Shown here: positions 29,306-39,935 of the stretch, one piece after another
Numbering within the stretch: the first letter of the stretch is position 1
Layout of the letters: each line of letters opens with the position of its first letter
Source of the DNA: Pseudomonas batumici
GTDB taxonomy: Bacteria > Pseudomonadota > Gammaproteobacteria > Pseudomonadales > Pseudomonadaceae
DNA length: 64,000 nt
Reading direction: 5' to 3'
NCBI RefSeq assembly: GCF_000820515.1
Contig: NZ_JXDG01000014.1
Coordinates: 1 to 64,000 of the forward strand
Translations under genes and position numbers: made by a program
The notes under the pieces: model-generated
What the model saw: the letters and a program-made list of their open reading frames with translations, nothing else
What the model was told of the DNA's origin: nothing
The model's database searches: none

Positions 29306-30225
29306 ACTTTCTCAACCTCCGGACGGCCCAGGATGCCGGTCGGACGGAACAACAGCACCAGAACCAAAAGACCGAATGCCACCACGTCCTTGTACTGGTC
29401 GCCGAAGATATCGGCGCCAAAGGCTTCGGCCACCCCCAGCACCAGCCCGCCGAGCATGGCGCCCGGAATACTGCCGATGCCACCCAGGACGGCCGCGGTA
29501 AAGGCTTTCAGGCCCACCAGGAAGCCGGCGTTGGGGTTGATCACGCCGTATTGCATGCTCAGCAGCACGGCCGCGACCGCCGCGAGGGCGGCGCCGATGA
29601 CGAAGGTCAGGGCGATGATGTTGTTGGTGTTGATCCCCAACAGGTTGGCCATCTTGATGTCTTCGGCACAGGCACGGCAGGCGCGGCCCAGGCGTGAACG
29701 GGAGATGAACTGTGTCAGTCCGGTCATGGCCACCAGGGTGACAACGAAGACCAGGATCTGCATGTAGGAAATCAGCACTTCCTCTGCGCCGCCTGGACCG
29801 AAGGAGAAACTCCCCGGGATCAGGTTGGGGATGGACTTGTCCTTGGAATCCTGGGACAGCAGCACGGTGTTCTGCAGGAAAATCGACATGCCGATGGCGG
29901 AAATCAACGGGATCAGGCGGTTGCTGCCCCGCAGGGGGCGGTAGGCAACACGCTCGATACTGTAGCCATAGGCACTGGTCACGACGATCGTCGCGATAAA
30001 CGCGGCGGTCATCAACAGCGGCAGTGAGTGGATACCCAGCATGGCCAGCCCGGCAAGGACGATGAAGGCCACGTAGGAACCAATCATGTATACCTCGCCA
30101 TGGGCGAAGTTGATCATTCCAATAATGCCGTAAACCATTGTGTAGCCAATGGCTATCAAGGCATAGGTGCTGCCAATGGTCAGACCATTAACCAGCTGTT
30201 GGAAGAAGTGATAGATCTCAGGCAT
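29302..30225 (-). CDS. livH: Branched-chain amino acid ABC transporter, permease LivH/BraD
   Basis: 307-residue permease with eight or so helices, starting [40 protein letters not shown], with [22 protein letters not shown] as the coupling-helix region. First gene of the downstream part of the operon, 227 bases after livK with a hairpin in between. Confidence 0.95.
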
Positions 30226-30406
30226 TACAGCGCTCCTAAAAACCCGATACGCATTTCACTGGTGGAGTCATGTTCCGGCCCGGTGCCGTGGTCTGTTGCC
30301 ACGTCGGCATGAGCCTTTGCCAGCGAACCGCTGGTGACGGTTTTAAGATTTTCAGGTGAGCCAGCTCCCGGATCGCGGGTGTCAGGCCCATAAACCTCGT
30401 AAAACA

Positions 30407-30432
30407 AAGCCCACTGCTTGCACAGTGGGCTT
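30407..30432 (-). terminator. Internal terminator/attenuator between livK and livH
   Basis: Stem AAGCCCACTG / CAGTGGGCTT with a six-base loop, 20 bases past the livK stop; on the minus strand TTTGTTTTACG follows. Such an element would let livK be made in excess over the membrane parts. Confidence 0.8.
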
Positions 30433-30452
30433 CTTGACCTGTCAGGCCTGAC

Positions 30453-31571
30453 TTACTGAGGGGAAACTTCGGTTTTCGGTTTGCCGAAGTGCCACTGGTA
30501 GACCACGAACTTGAAGTTCTTCAGGTCGCCCTTCGCGTCGAAGGAAAGGTCGCCGGTCGGAGTCTTGAAGGTACCGGCGTGGATGGCGGCGGCCACCTTG
30601 GCGGTGTCTTCGCTCTTCGCGGCCTTGATGCCTTCGGCGATGATTTCCACGGCCGAGTAGGCCGGGAACACGAACGGACCGGTCGGGTCCAGTTTCTTGG
30701 CGGTGAAGGCATCTACCAGGGCCTTGTTGGCCGGATCCTGGTCGAAGGATTTCGGCAGGGTCACCAGCAGGCCTTCGGAAGCGTCCTGGGCGATCTGCGA
30801 GATGGAGTCGTTGCCGACGCCTTCCGGACCCATGAACTTGGCGTTCAGGCCTTTTTCCTTGGACTGACGCAGGATCAGGCCCAGTTCCGGGTGGTAGCCG
30901 CCGTAGTAGACGAAGTCGACGTTGGCTTGCTTGAGTTTCTGGATGATCGAGGAGAAGTCCTTGTCGCCGGCGTTCAGGCCTTCGAAGACGGCAACCTTGA
31001 CGCCTTTGCCTTCGAGGGTTTTCTTCACGGCGGTGGCGATGCCTTCACCGTATTGCTGTTTGTCGTGCAGAACAGCAACGATTTTCGGTTTGACGTGGTC
31101 GGCGATGTAGTTACCGGCGGCAGGGCCCTGGGCGCTGTCCAGGCCGATGGTGCGGAAGACCATCTTGTAGCCGCGAGCGGTGATATCCGGGCTGGTGGCG
31201 GCCGGAGTGATCATGATCACGCCTTCGTCTTCGTAGATATCCGAAGCCGGTTGGGTGGAGCTGGAGCAGAGGTGACCGACCACGAACTTGACGCCGTCGT
31301 TGACCACTTTGTTGGCTACGGCCACGGCCTGTTTAGGGTCGCAGGCATCGTCGTATTCCTTGGCTTCGAGCATCTTGCCGTCGACGCCGCCCTTGGCGTT
31401 GATCTGCTCGATGGCCATGTGCGCACCGTTGAACTGCATGTCGCCGTACTGGGTCACAGGACCGGTTTTCGGGCCGGCGATGCCGATCTTGATGGTGTCA
31501 GCAGCGAAAGAATGGCTGGCAATACCGGCCAGAACCATAGCGGCGAACAGTTTGGAAATCTGCTTAGTCAT
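30453..31571 (-). CDS. livK: Branched-chain amino acid binding protein LivK/BraC
   Basis: 372-residue periplasmic binding protein with a signal peptide (KLFAAMVLAGIASHSFA, cut before ADTIKIG). Contains the two-lobed fold with EYDDACDPKQAVAVANKVVNDGVKFVVGHLCSSSTQPASDIYEDEG, including the disulfide cysteines. It supplies leucine, isoleucine, valine and probably alanine to LivHMGF. Confidence 0.96.
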   Translation of the reverse strand: MTKQISKLFAAMVLAGIASHSFAADTIKIGIAGPKTGPVTQYGDMQFNGAHMAIEQINAKGGVDGKMLEAKEYDDACDPKQAVAVANKVVNDGVKFVVGHLCSSSTQPASDIYEDEGVIMITPAATSPDITARGYKMVFRTIGLDSAQGPAAGNYIADHVKPKIVAVLHDKQQYGEGIATAVKKTLEGKGVKVAVFEGLNAGDKDFSSIIQKLKQANVDFVYYGGYHPELGLILRQSKEKGLNAKFMGPEGVGNDSISQIAQDASEGLLVTLPKSFDQDPANKALVDAFTAKKLDPTGPFVFPAYSAVEIIAEGIKAAKSEDTAKVAAAIHAGTFKTPTGDLSFDAKGDLKNFKFVVYQWHFGKPKTEVSPQ

Positions 31572-31931
31572 TAGTGCTCCACTCTTGCTGTTGTAATTTT
31601 TAGAGTCCTACGGCCGGAGCTGTGGGACCGGGTCAGATTGACGCCGATACCCCGGTTCTTGCCCCGGCAACTGTACCGATACAGTTTAGTGTGCGCCCTT
31701 ATCGATTGGATAGCGGGCAGCCGGAGGCAAAATCGAGATACGTCGCCTGGGCGAAAGAAAGATACAGAATAGCGGCAGATTGTCATGCAGATTTTTGTCT
31801 GGATGTTGCTAGCTTTCAGCTGCAATCCCTGGCGCCTTCCATCCCCTCGCTCACCCCTTGCGTTTCATCTGGGTGTTTCCAACCGAGCCTCGACGTTATC
31901 ATTGCGCCGATTTTTTCTCAGGTGGACCCCC
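31572..31931. other. Intergenic control region between livK and the DUF2288 gene
   Basis: 360 bases between divergent genes. It must hold the liv promoter (minus) and the DUF2288 promoter (plus), but I see no clear consensus boxes, operator palindrome, hairpin or hidden frame that I can support. Confidence 0.5.
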
Positions 31932-32237
31932 ATGATTCAAGAACCTAGCACCCTCTATGCCAAGCTGCTTGGTGAAACTGCATCTATTCGCTGGGAAGAG
32001 CTGCAACCGTTCTTTGCCCGGGGTGCCCTATTGTGGGTCGAACCGGCACTGGATCTGATCGCCGCCGCCGAGGCCGTGGCCGAGAATCAGGCCGGGAAAG
32101 TCGCCGCTTGGCTGGCGAGCGGGGAGCTTGCCAAGGTGTCTGAGTCGCGGGCGCTGGATCTTTTCGAGCGCGATCCGACGCTGTGGGCGGTGGTGGTTTC
32201 GCCCTGGGTGATGATCCAGGAAAGGGCAACAAAATAA
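31932..32237 (+). CDS. DUF2288 family protein
   Basis: 101-residue protein of unknown function (EPSTLYAKLLGETASIRWEELQPFFARGALLWVEPALDLI...). No membrane segment or signal peptide. The ATG at 31932 gives the family length; the longer frame from 31785 is not supported. Conserved in Pseudomonas and other gammaproteobacteria. Confidence 0.82.
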   Translation: MIQEPSTLYAKLLGETASIRWEELQPFFARGALLWVEPALDLIAAAEAVAENQAGKVAAWLASGELAKVSESRALDLFERDPTLWAVVVSPWVMIQERATK

Positions 32238-32389
32238 TTCAGCGCACCGTAATCGTGCATAAGCCTTATGCGTTTATGGCCTGGGGGTGTGTAGGTCCGT
32301 AACTGCGTTGCGCAGTAATGGCAGTTTGCCCGTGGAGAAACTCCACAGTCATCCGCTCACCCCGGACTTTCTTGAATACGACGCTGTAC

Positions 32390-32464
32390 TGTAGGAGCCG
32401 GCTTGCTGGCGATTGCGATGTGATATTCACCACCGCTATCGCCAGCAATCCGGGTCCCACAGGA
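32390..32464. repeat. REP palindrome
   Basis: Left arm TGTAGGAGCCGGCTTGCTGG and a slightly decayed right arm (ATCGCCAGCAATCCGGGTCCCACAGG) between convergent genes, close to the end of the tubulin-like gene. It may serve as a two-way transcription end. Confidence 0.85.
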
Positions 32465-32470
32465 TCGTAC

Positions 32471-34645
32471 TCAGTACTCGGTCTTGCCCGTGTGGCTGTT
32501 CAGCGAAATGACCCTGGTCTTGCCGATGCGGTGACGGTAGATCTCGCGCAGGTACTTGATGGCCTTCTTCACGCAGTCGCGGGACAGGCGGATATCGTTG
32601 ATCGAGACGAACTTGTCCTTGTCGTTGATCAGCTCGCGGTACTTCTTCTCGTACATCGGCTTGATCGCGTACCAGTTGGTGTCGAGGATTTTCGCCGGGT
32701 TCTCGAATTCGTTGAGCAACTCGTCGATGCTCTGCTCGTCGAACTCATCGCGGGTGATGAATTCCAGCATCGAGTTGTCCAGCGTATCGTCGAAACGGTA
32801 CGGATTGCGGGCGAAGCAACGCTTGATGAAGGCCACGATCAGCGTCAGGAAGTCGTCCGACAGGCACGGGCTCTTGGCGATCAGGGTGGTCAGCGAGAGG
32901 TTCGCCGAAGCGCCGATCACCAGCGCGTAACGCTTGAGCGTGGTGTTGGGGAACAGGCTGTTGAGGTGGGTCTTGAGCCGGTTCAGGTCCATGTAGGACA
33001 GTTTGTAGTCCTTGGGCAGGGACACGATCGAGACCACCGACGAGCAGTTCTTGAAGAAATGCAGGTCGTGCAGCGCCGCCGCATCGTAGCCCGAGGCCTT
33101 GTACTGCTCCAGGGCCGCGCGATAGCGCTTGGACTCGATGGGCAGCAGGCTGATGCCTTCGATCGCCTGGGTCACCTTGTTGAAGTGCGGCAGGTCGATG
33201 GAGCGGAAGAACAGGTCGTCGATGTTCAGTCGCTGGGGCTCTTTCTCGAACACTTTGAATTTGTCGCCGCTGGGCGTCGGCTGTTCCGGTACCACGGATT
33301 CGGCGTAGGCGATGGCCACCGGGCCGGCCAGACTCATGAACAGGTCGTTGGCATCCAGGCGAATGGTTTCGCCGATGTCGATGCCGGCACGGCGGAAATA
33401 GTTCTGGTCGTAGTCGGTGGTCACCGCCTGGGCGGTCAGGATGTTGAAGATCTGCTGGGAGATGTACTGGTTGGCGTGCTTCTCCATGGCATTGACATCA
33501 ATGTTCTGGATATTGCCGTCATCGTTTTCTTCGGCATAACGCATGATGTCGTTGGAGATCAGCATCATGGCGTTCCAGGGGCGAATGCGGCCCATGACAC
33601 TGGCTTCGCTGCTGTCGTCGTTGTCGAAGTTGTACGAGAAGTCCCATTCTTCGGACAGGTACTTGCAGAGCAGGCGACCGGCGTTGATGTGCAGCGCTTC
33701 GGACATTTCGCTGCGATGGTCGGAAATGTTCGGCAGTACGCAGATACCGCTGGTGAAGATCGGTTCGAACACGAAGGAGTGGCCGCTCTTGCTGTCGTGC
33801 TCGTCGGCCGGCTTGGTGTCGAAGGTCTTGTTCATGTAGGAGTATTGCTGGGCCAGGCCGAACTCCGAGGCCATGCCCGAACCGGTACCGCCGCCGGCGC
33901 TGAAGATCGAGAAGTACAGGCGCGACTGGTTGGCCTTGATGCCGCAGGAGTCGATCAGGTACGAGTGGATCATCTTCCAGTCGGGGCTGGAAAAGCGCTG
34001 GGTGTCCTTGTTCAGGATGATCTTGGCCAGGTACTGGCCGAGGATCGGTGCGTTACCCGCGCCGCCGGCATGGACTTCCGACAGGTCCATGATCTTCATC
34101 TTGCTGTAGTCGCGGATAAAGCCGCTTTTTTCGCCCTTGCGCGAGAAACGGATGCGCCCGGCAATGTCCTTGTCCAGGTCGCCGAGCATCACCAGCGGTT
34201 CCACCAGGAACACCGGCTTGGTGGATTTGTTCTGCACCAGTCGCAGGTTGTTACGGATCCATTGCGCGGGACGATAGCCTTTGTCGCTGGCCTTGTCTTC
34301 GTTGTTGAATTCGTTGAGGTAGAACTTGCGGGCGTTGTAGACCAGTTCCGCGACGTCCAGGGCAATGTTCGAGCCGCAGCGGCCCAGGCCGATCAGGCAG
34401 ACCGACGGGAATTCCTGGTCGCGGCGCTGCTCGTTTTCAGCTTCGGCATGGAGCGCGCGGGGGAACACCATGTCGCGCAGGCCGTCGAGGTTGTCGAGGA
34501 TGCGGTCGGTGTTGGTTTCGGTGAAGTAGAGATATTGCTGGGTCGCCAGTGGACGGGGGGTGGAATAGGCCTTGTAGGTTTTTTCCGCGACCGTGGGCAA
34601 CATCAGATCGGATACTGCGTTGGCTGGAATATTTTTAGAGGTCAT
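32471..34645 (-). CDS. Tubulin/FtsZ-like GTPase (Tubulin_2 type), function unknown
   Basis: 724-residue protein with tubulin-superfamily nucleotide motifs: GLGRCGSN at 86-93 (T1-like), HAGGAGNAP at 192-200 (T3-like), the signature GGGTGSG at 251-257 in FSAGGGTGSGMASEF, and LDANDLFMSLAG near 430-441, whose D431 and D434 fall where FtsZ has its T7 catalytic aspartates. The region between T4 and T7 is longer than in FtsZ, and about 270 more residues follow, without membrane segments. It is a single gene after a 358-base gap. It is not the division gene ftsZ, which is about 390 residues and lies in the dcw cluster. Whether it polymerises is unknown. Confidence 0.8.
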   Translation of the reverse strand: MTSKNIPANAVSDLMLPTVAEKTYKAYSTPRPLATQQYLYFTETNTDRILDNLDGLRDMVFPRALHAEAENEQRRDQEFPSVCLIGLGRCGSNIALDVAELVYNARKFYLNEFNNEDKASDKGYRPAQWIRNNLRLVQNKSTKPVFLVEPLVMLGDLDKDIAGRIRFSRKGEKSGFIRDYSKMKIMDLSEVHAGGAGNAPILGQYLAKIILNKDTQRFSSPDWKMIHSYLIDSCGIKANQSRLYFSIFSAGGGTGSGMASEFGLAQQYSYMNKTFDTKPADEHDSKSGHSFVFEPIFTSGICVLPNISDHRSEMSEALHINAGRLLCKYLSEEWDFSYNFDNDDSSEASVMGRIRPWNAMMLISNDIMRYAEENDDGNIQNIDVNAMEKHANQYISQQIFNILTAQAVTTDYDQNYFRRAGIDIGETIRLDANDLFMSLAGPVAIAYAESVVPEQPTPSGDKFKVFEKEPQRLNIDDLFFRSIDLPHFNKVTQAIEGISLLPIESKRYRAALEQYKASGYDAAALHDLHFFKNCSSVVSIVSLPKDYKLSYMDLNRLKTHLNSLFPNTTLKRYALVIGASANLSLTTLIAKSPCLSDDFLTLIVAFIKRCFARNPYRFDDTLDNSMLEFITRDEFDEQSIDELLNEFENPAKILDTNWYAIKPMYEKKYRELINDKDKFVSINDIRLSRDCVKKAIKYLREIYRHRIGKTRVISLNSHTGKTEY

Positions 34646-35003
34646 TGTGCGCCATTTGCCTGGTCGGGTTCGGCGGTCGAAAGGATATCAACGCGCCATC
34701 ACGGAGTGAGAAATCGCGACTGTAGCGCGCGATATTGGCCTGAGCGATAGGGTTTATCCCTAGGCTCCCCTAAGGGTGATCCTTGAATGTATACCGCTGG
34801 ATCGGCCAAAAATTGACGTTCTTTAATTGGCGGGGAACTTTTTATGAATTTTGTACTACCCGCGGATTGAACGTGCCGGGAGGCGAGTGTAGACGCTGAT
34901 TGAGCCGGTGCAGCGACTGCATTCCGATGAAGTGGGGCTGAAGACGCGTGCGTCGGGCCGCAAGAGGGGGATGGCACAGTGATGCCAATGATTTGGCAAT
35001 AAT
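34646..35003. other. Intergenic region between the YkgJ and tubulin-like genes
   Basis: 358 bases upstream of the tubulin-like gene, part of it AT-rich (34795-34860). It presumably holds that gene's promoter. I see no firm promoter boxes, RNA or small frame; an imperfect repeat CCCTAGGCTCCCCTAAGGG sits at about 34758-34776. Confidence 0.45.
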
Positions 35004-35372
35004 CTAAATAGCAATGGGTACTAAAAAATCGACCTGTTCCTGCTCCAGCGGTGGCAGCCCGAAAGCCGCGCGCGCCTTGTCACAGTGATCGTTGTGCACG
35101 CCGTCGACCCATGAGGCCTCGAACTCCCGGCAGGTACTGGAACGTTGGTGGTAGATCGAGCAACTGGTCTGCTGGCCGACTTCACCCTCCAGGGCGGTGC
35201 AGCGAACGGGGCGGCGTTCGGTGCCGAGCATGGCGACGTGGTTGGGGCTGACCTGGGTGACCAGTTCGTCGGGTACCAGCCCGCCGGCCGAGGCGCATTC
35301 TCCCCAATAGAAAGACACGCGGAAATGAGCGCAGCAGGCACCACAATTCAGGCACGGATTAGCGTCGGGCAT
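35004..35372 (-). CDS. YkgJ-family cysteine cluster protein
   Basis: 122-residue protein with the zinc/iron-chelating pattern NPCLNCGACCAHFRVSFYWGEC near the N-terminus and SCSIYHQRSSTCREF later. The family (DUF/UPF0153) likely binds a metal or Fe-S cluster; no function is established. Stand-alone gene. Confidence 0.85.
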   Translation of the reverse strand: MPDANPCLNCGACCAHFRVSFYWGECASAGGLVPDELVTQVSPNHVAMLGTERRPVRCTALEGEVGQQTSCSIYHQRSSTCREFEASWVDGVHNDHCDKARAAFGLPPLEQEQVDFLVPIAI

Positions 35373-35637
35373 GGAAGGTCACGGAGCAAGTGGGGGAGGG
35401 GATCGGCGGCTATTCTAGGCTTCGGCCCGGGCTTTGGAAGGGGGTGGCACGGTATTTTTTTGCAGGGCCTGCGTCGGTGCCGCGGCGATGGGGTGACAGG
35501 GCAGGGTGCGCAGGGCATTGCCGGGTATCAGCGCCACGAATGGTGGCAGACAGTCCCGGTCCTGCTCACTAGATTGAGGGTTCCGGGCTTAACGCGTCTG
35601 GCGGGCCAGCCCCTATAACAATAAAGAGACGGACCCC

Positions 35638-36984
35638 ATGCAGAACTCGACCCAAGCGGCGAATGCCTGGCGCATTCTGTTCCTGTTGTTCCTCGCCAAC
35701 CTCTTCAACTTCTACGACCGTACCCTGCCGGCGATCATCATCGAGCCGATCCGCATGGAGTGGCACCTGAGCGACTTCCAGATCGGCATCATCGGCACCG
35801 CGTTCACGATTGTCTATGCCATTGCCGGCCTGCCCCTGGGGCGGATGGCCGACAATGGCTCGCGGCGCAAGCTGATGGGCTGGGGCCTGGCGGCCTGGAG
35901 TGGACTGACGGCGGCGAATGGTCTGGTGGGCAGTTTCGCGACCTTCCTGCTGGTGCGCATGGGCGTGGGGATCGGTGAGGCCAGCTATGCGCCGGCGGCC
36001 AACTCGCTGATCGGCGACCTGTTCCCGGCGCACCGTCGGGCGCGGGCCATGGGGATCTTCATGCTGGGCTTGCCGTTGGGGCTGGTGCTGGCGTTCTTCA
36101 CCACCGGCGCGATGGTCAAGGCCTTCGACAGCTGGCGCGCGCCGTTCTTTATCGCCGCAGTGCCGGGGCTGCTGCTGGCGGTATTCATGTTCTTCATCAA
36201 GGAACCGAAACGCGGTGCGGCGGAAACGGTGAAGGTGTCCCAGGAGAAGGTCGACCGTCCCGTGCGGCGCCTGATGGCGATTCCGACGTTTCTCTGGCTG
36301 GTGCTGGCGGGGCTGACTTTCAACTTCGCCACCTACGCCTGCAACTCGTTTCTGGTGCCGATGTTGCAGCGCTATTTCCTGATGCCTTTGCAGGAAGCGG
36401 CGGTGGCGACCGGTTTGATTGTCGGGGTCACCGGGTTGATCGGCTTGACGCTGGGCGGTTGGGTCGCGGACAAGCTTCATCAGCGCATTGCCAATGGTCG
36501 GCTGTTGTTCGCGGCGGTGAGCCTGGTGATCTCGACGCTGACCACGGCCTGGGCGTTGCACGCCGGGCGGATCGAGATCGCTGTGTTCGTGGTGGTGTTC
36601 AGTGTCGGCTGGCTGTTTGCCTACAACTTCTATACCTGCGTCTATACGGCAATTCAGGACGTGGTCGAGCCACGGCTGCGGGCGACGGCCATGGCCGTCT
36701 ACTTTGCCGGTTTGTATCTATTGGGCGGTGGCCTGGGGCCGGTGGTGGTGGGGCTGCTCTCCGATCATTTCGCCCATGCAGCGATGCTGGCGGCGGGAGC
36801 CGAGCAGATGAGCGAGGCGTTCAAGGCGGTCGGGCTGCATGATGCGATGTACCTGATTCCCGGAGCCCTGTTGTTGACGCTGGTGTTTCTGTTCCAGGCG
36901 GCGCGGTGTTTCAGCAAGGATGCACGGCGCATGCGCGAGGGGATGGCGGCGGATGAGCCGGGGGTGGCACCGGTTACCGCTTGA
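35638..36984 (+). CDS. MFS transporter, Spinster-like
   Basis: 448-residue carrier with 12 predicted helices and the MFS motif A between helices 2 and 3 (GLPLGRMADNGSRRKLMGWG). The FNFYDRTLPAIIIEPIRMEWHLSDFQIG start is typical of the Spinster-like group, whose bacterial substrates are mostly unknown. No partner gene is adjacent. A 265-base gap upstream shows nothing notable. Confidence 0.85.
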   Translation: MQNSTQAANAWRILFLLFLANLFNFYDRTLPAIIIEPIRMEWHLSDFQIGIIGTAFTIVYAIAGLPLGRMADNGSRRKLMGWGLAAWSGLTAANGLVGSFATFLLVRMGVGIGEASYAPAANSLIGDLFPAHRRARAMGIFMLGLPLGLVLAFFTTGAMVKAFDSWRAPFFIAAVPGLLLAVFMFFIKEPKRGAAETVKVSQEKVDRPVRRLMAIPTFLWLVLAGLTFNFATYACNSFLVPMLQRYFLMPLQEAAVATGLIVGVTGLIGLTLGGWVADKLHQRIANGRLLFAAVSLVISTLTTAWALHAGRIEIAVFVVVFSVGWLFAYNFYTCVYTAIQDVVEPRLRATAMAVYFAGLYLLGGGLGPVVVGLLSDHFAHAAMLAAGAEQMSEAFKAVGLHDAMYLIPGALLLTLVFLFQAARCFSKDARRMREGMAADEPGVAPVTA

Positions 36985-36994
36985 CACTGAACCC

Positions 36995-37079
36995 TGTAGG
37001 AGCTGGCTTGCCAGCGATGAGGCCATCATGGGCGATGCAAGCCTCGAGGTCCCTATCGCCGGCAAGCCAGCTCCTACAG
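36995..37079. repeat. REP palindrome
   Basis: Arms TGTAGGAGCTGGCTTGCCAG and CCGGCAAGCCAGCTCCTACA flank a 45-base spacer, between the converging MFS and rapA genes. Confidence 0.9.
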
Positions 37080-37088
37080 GGTGGTGTG

Positions 37089-39935
37089 TCAGCCGGCTAC
37101 CAGCACCCGAATCGCTTCCAGGCGCAGCGCGGCTTTCTCCAGCATCGCCAGGCCTTGCTCACGCTGTTGGCGCAGGGCCATCAGTTCGCTGTCGCGCACG
37201 CTCGGGTTGACCGCCTGCAACGCGGTCAGGCGCGCCAGCTCTTCCTCGGTATCGGCGGCCAGGCGACGTTGCGCCTCGGCCACGCGCTCGGCGTGACGCG
37301 GCGCGATCTTGGCTTCGCCCGCATTGATCTTCGGCGTCAGGCTGTCGCGCTGGGCCTGGATGAACTTGTTGGCGCTGGCCTTTGGCACGCTTTCCAGCTG
37401 GTCGTTCAGGGTTTCGAAGGACACCCGTGCCGACAGGTCGTTGCCATTGGCATCCAGCAGGCAGCGCAGTGCCGCCGGTGGCAGGTAGCGACCCAGTTGC
37501 AGCGAGCGCGGTGCGACTACTTCGCTGACATAGAGCAGCTCCAGCAACACGGTGCCGGGCTTGAGCGCCTTGTTCTTGATCAGCGCCACGGCGGTGTTGC
37601 CCATCGAACCGGACAGCACCAGGTCCATGCCGCCCTGCACCATCGGGTGTTCCCAGGTGATGAACTGCATGTCTTCGCGCGATAGCGCCTGGTTGCGGTC
37701 GTAGGTGATGGTCACGCCTTCGTCGTCGCCCAGCGGGAAGCTGGCGTCGAGCATCTTCTCGCTCGGCTTGAGGATCAGGGCGTTTTCCGAATGGTCCTCG
37801 CTGTCGATGCCGAAGGCGTCGAACAGGGTTTCCATATAGATAGGCAGGGCGAACTGGTCGTCCTGTTCATGGATCGCCTCGACCAGCGCGTCACCTTCGC
37901 CGGCGCCACCGGAGTTGAGTTCCAGCAGGCGGTCGCGGCCGGTGTGCAGCTCGTCTTCCAGGCGCTCGCGCTCGGCGCGGGCTTCGTCGATCAGGGCTTG
38001 CCACTGGCTGTCGTCGGCATTTTCCAGCAGCGGCAGCAGACGCGGGCCGAACTGGTGCTGCAAGGCGTTGCCGGTCGGGCAGGTGTTGAGGAAGGCGTTC
38101 AGCGCTTCGTGATACCACTGGAACAGGCGCTCTTGCGGGCTGGTTTCCAGGTAGGGCGCGTGCAGTTCGATCACGTGTTTCTGGCCGATCCGGTCCAGAC
38201 GACCGATCCGCTGCTCCAGCAGGTCCGGATGGGACGGCAGGTCGAACAGCACCAGGTGGTGGGCGAACTGGAAGTTGCGACCCTCACTGCCGATTTCCGA
38301 GCAGATCAGCACCTGGGCGCCGAACTCTTCGTCGGCGAAGTAGGCGGCGGCGCGGTCGCGTTCGAGGATGTTCATGCCTTCGTGGAAGACCGTGGCCGGA
38401 ATGCCGGAGCGCACGCGCAGGGCGTCCTCCAGATCCATGGCGGTTTCGGCGTGGGCGCAGATCACCAGGACCTTGGTGCGCTTGAGCATTTTCAACTGGT
38501 CGATCAGCCACTCGACGCGCGGGTCGAAGCGCCACCAGCGGGTTTCGTCGTCAATGTCCGGCTGGGCCTGGAAGCTGACTTCCGGGTACAGCTCGGCGTG
38601 CTCACCCAGCGGCAGTTCGAGGTATTCGTCCGGGCAGGGCAGCGGGTAGGCGTGCAGCTTGCGCTCCGGGAAACCCTGCACGGCGGCGCGGGTGTTGCGG
38701 AACAGCACGCGGCCGGTGCCGTGGCGGTCCAGCAGCTCGCGCACCAGGCGGGCGCTGGCCTCGCTGTCGCCGTCATTGATGGCGGTCAGCAGGGCCTCGC
38801 CTTCGTCGCCGAGGAAACCCTGGATGGTTTTATGCGCGGCAGGCGACAGGCGGCCTTTGTCCAGCAGCTCCTGCACGGCTTCGGCCACCGGGCGATAGTT
38901 CTCGCTCTCGGCGCGGAAGGCCTTCAGGTCGTGGAAGCGGTTCGGGTCGAGCAGGCGCAGGCGGGCGAAGTGGCTGTCCTGGCCCAGTTGTTCCGGGGTC
39001 GCGGTCAGCAGCAGGACGCCGGGAATGGTCTCGGCCAGTTGTTCGACCAGGGCGTATTCCGGGCTGACCTGGTCTTCATGCCAGACCAGGTGGTGGGCTT
39101 CGTCGACCACCATCAGGTCCCAGCCGGCGGCGAACAGCGCATCCTGGGCCTTCTCGTCGTCCACCAGCCACTCCAGGGCCACCAGGGCCAGCTGGGTGTC
39201 TTCGAACGGGTTGCTGGCATCGCTTTCGATAAAGCGTTCGGCGTCGAACAGCGCGACCTGCAGGTTGAAGCGCCGGCGCATTTCCACCAGCCACTGGTGC
39301 TGCAGGTTCTCCGGCACCAGGATCAGGATGCGGTTGGCGCGGCCCGAGAGCAGTTGGCGATGGATCACCAGGCCGGCTTCGATGGTCTTGCCCAGGCCCA
39401 CTTCGTCGGCCAGCAGGACCCGTGGGGCGATCCGGTCGGCGACTTCCCGGGCGATGTGCAGTTGGTGGGCGATCGGTTGCGCGCGCACGCCACCCAGGCC
39501 CCAGAGCGAGGACTGCAACTGGCGGCTGGTGTGTTCCAGGGTGTGGTAGCGCAGCGAGAACCAGGGCAGCGGGTCGATCTGCCCGGCGAACAGGCGGTCG
39601 CTGGCCAGGCGGAACTGGATGAAGTTCGACAGCTGGGTTTCCGGCAGCGTGACGGTTTCGTTCTGCCCGTTGAGGCCATGGTAGACCAGCAGTCCGTCGA
39701 CATCGTCGACTTCGCGCACGGTCATTTTCCAGCCTTCGAAGTGGGTGATGGTGTCGCCCGGCGAGAACCGCACGCGGGTCAGGGGCGCATTCCGTAGCGC
39801 ATACTGGCGGGTGTCGCCAGTGGCCGGGTAGAGCACGGTCAACAAGCGGCCGTCCTGTGCCAGAACGGTGCCTAAACCCAACTCCGCTTCGCTGTCACTG
39901 ATCCAGCGTTGCCCCGGTTGATACTGCTGCGCCAT
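37089..39935 (-). CDS. rapA: RNA polymerase-associated ATPase RapA (HepA)
   Basis: Swi2/Snf2 ATPase that binds core RNA polymerase and helps recycle it. The 948-residue protein has N-terminal Tudor-like domains ([23 protein letters not shown]), Walker [16 protein letters not shown], the DEAH box [13 protein letters not shown], helicase domain II ([42 protein letters not shown]) and the family C-terminal domains. Length is normal for RapA. Confidence 0.96.
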   Translation of the reverse strand: MAQQYQPGQRWISDSEAELGLGTVLAQDGRLLTVLYPATGDTRQYALRNAPLTRVRFSPGDTITHFEGWKMTVREVDDVDGLLVYHGLNGQNETVTLPETQLSNFIQFRLASDRLFAGQIDPLPWFSLRYHTLEHTSRQLQSSLWGLGGVRAQPIAHQLHIAREVADRIAPRVLLADEVGLGKTIEAGLVIHRQLLSGRANRILILVPENLQHQWLVEMRRRFNLQVALFDAERFIESDASNPFEDTQLALVALEWLVDDEKAQDALFAAGWDLMVVDEAHHLVWHEDQVSPEYALVEQLAETIPGVLLLTATPEQLGQDSHFARLRLLDPNRFHDLKAFRAESENYRPVAEAVQELLDKGRLSPAAHKTIQGFLGDEGEALLTAINDGDSEASARLVRELLDRHGTGRVLFRNTRAAVQGFPERKLHAYPLPCPDEYLELPLGEHAELYPEVSFQAQPDIDDETRWWRFDPRVEWLIDQLKMLKRTKVLVICAHAETAMDLEDALRVRSGIPATVFHEGMNILERDRAAAYFADEEFGAQVLICSEIGSEGRNFQFAHHLVLFDLPSHPDLLEQRIGRLDRIGQKHVIELHAPYLETSPQERLFQWYHEALNAFLNTCPTGNALQHQFGPRLLPLLENADDSQWQALIDEARAERERLEDELHTGRDRLLELNSGGAGEGDALVEAIHEQDDQFALPIYMETLFDAFGIDSEDHSENALILKPSEKMLDASFPLGDDEGVTITYDRNQALSREDMQFITWEHPMVQGGMDLVLSGSMGNTAVALIKNKALKPGTVLLELLYVSEVVAPRSLQLGRYLPPAALRCLLDANGNDLSARVSFETLNDQLESVPKASANKFIQAQRDSLTPKINAGEAKIAPRHAERVAEAQRRLAADTEEELARLTALQAVNPSVRDSELMALRQQREQGLAMLEKAALRLEAIRVLVAG

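Noticed and set aside
32471..34645. The tubulin-like gene as the division gene ftsZ or a phage PhuZ/TubZ
   Set aside because: It is far too long, has no dcw-cluster or phage neighbours, and the motif spacing differs.
34833..34870. AlgU-type promoter (GGAACTT) on the plus strand
   Set aside because: No matching -10 at the right distance and no plus-strand gene downstream within 750 bases.
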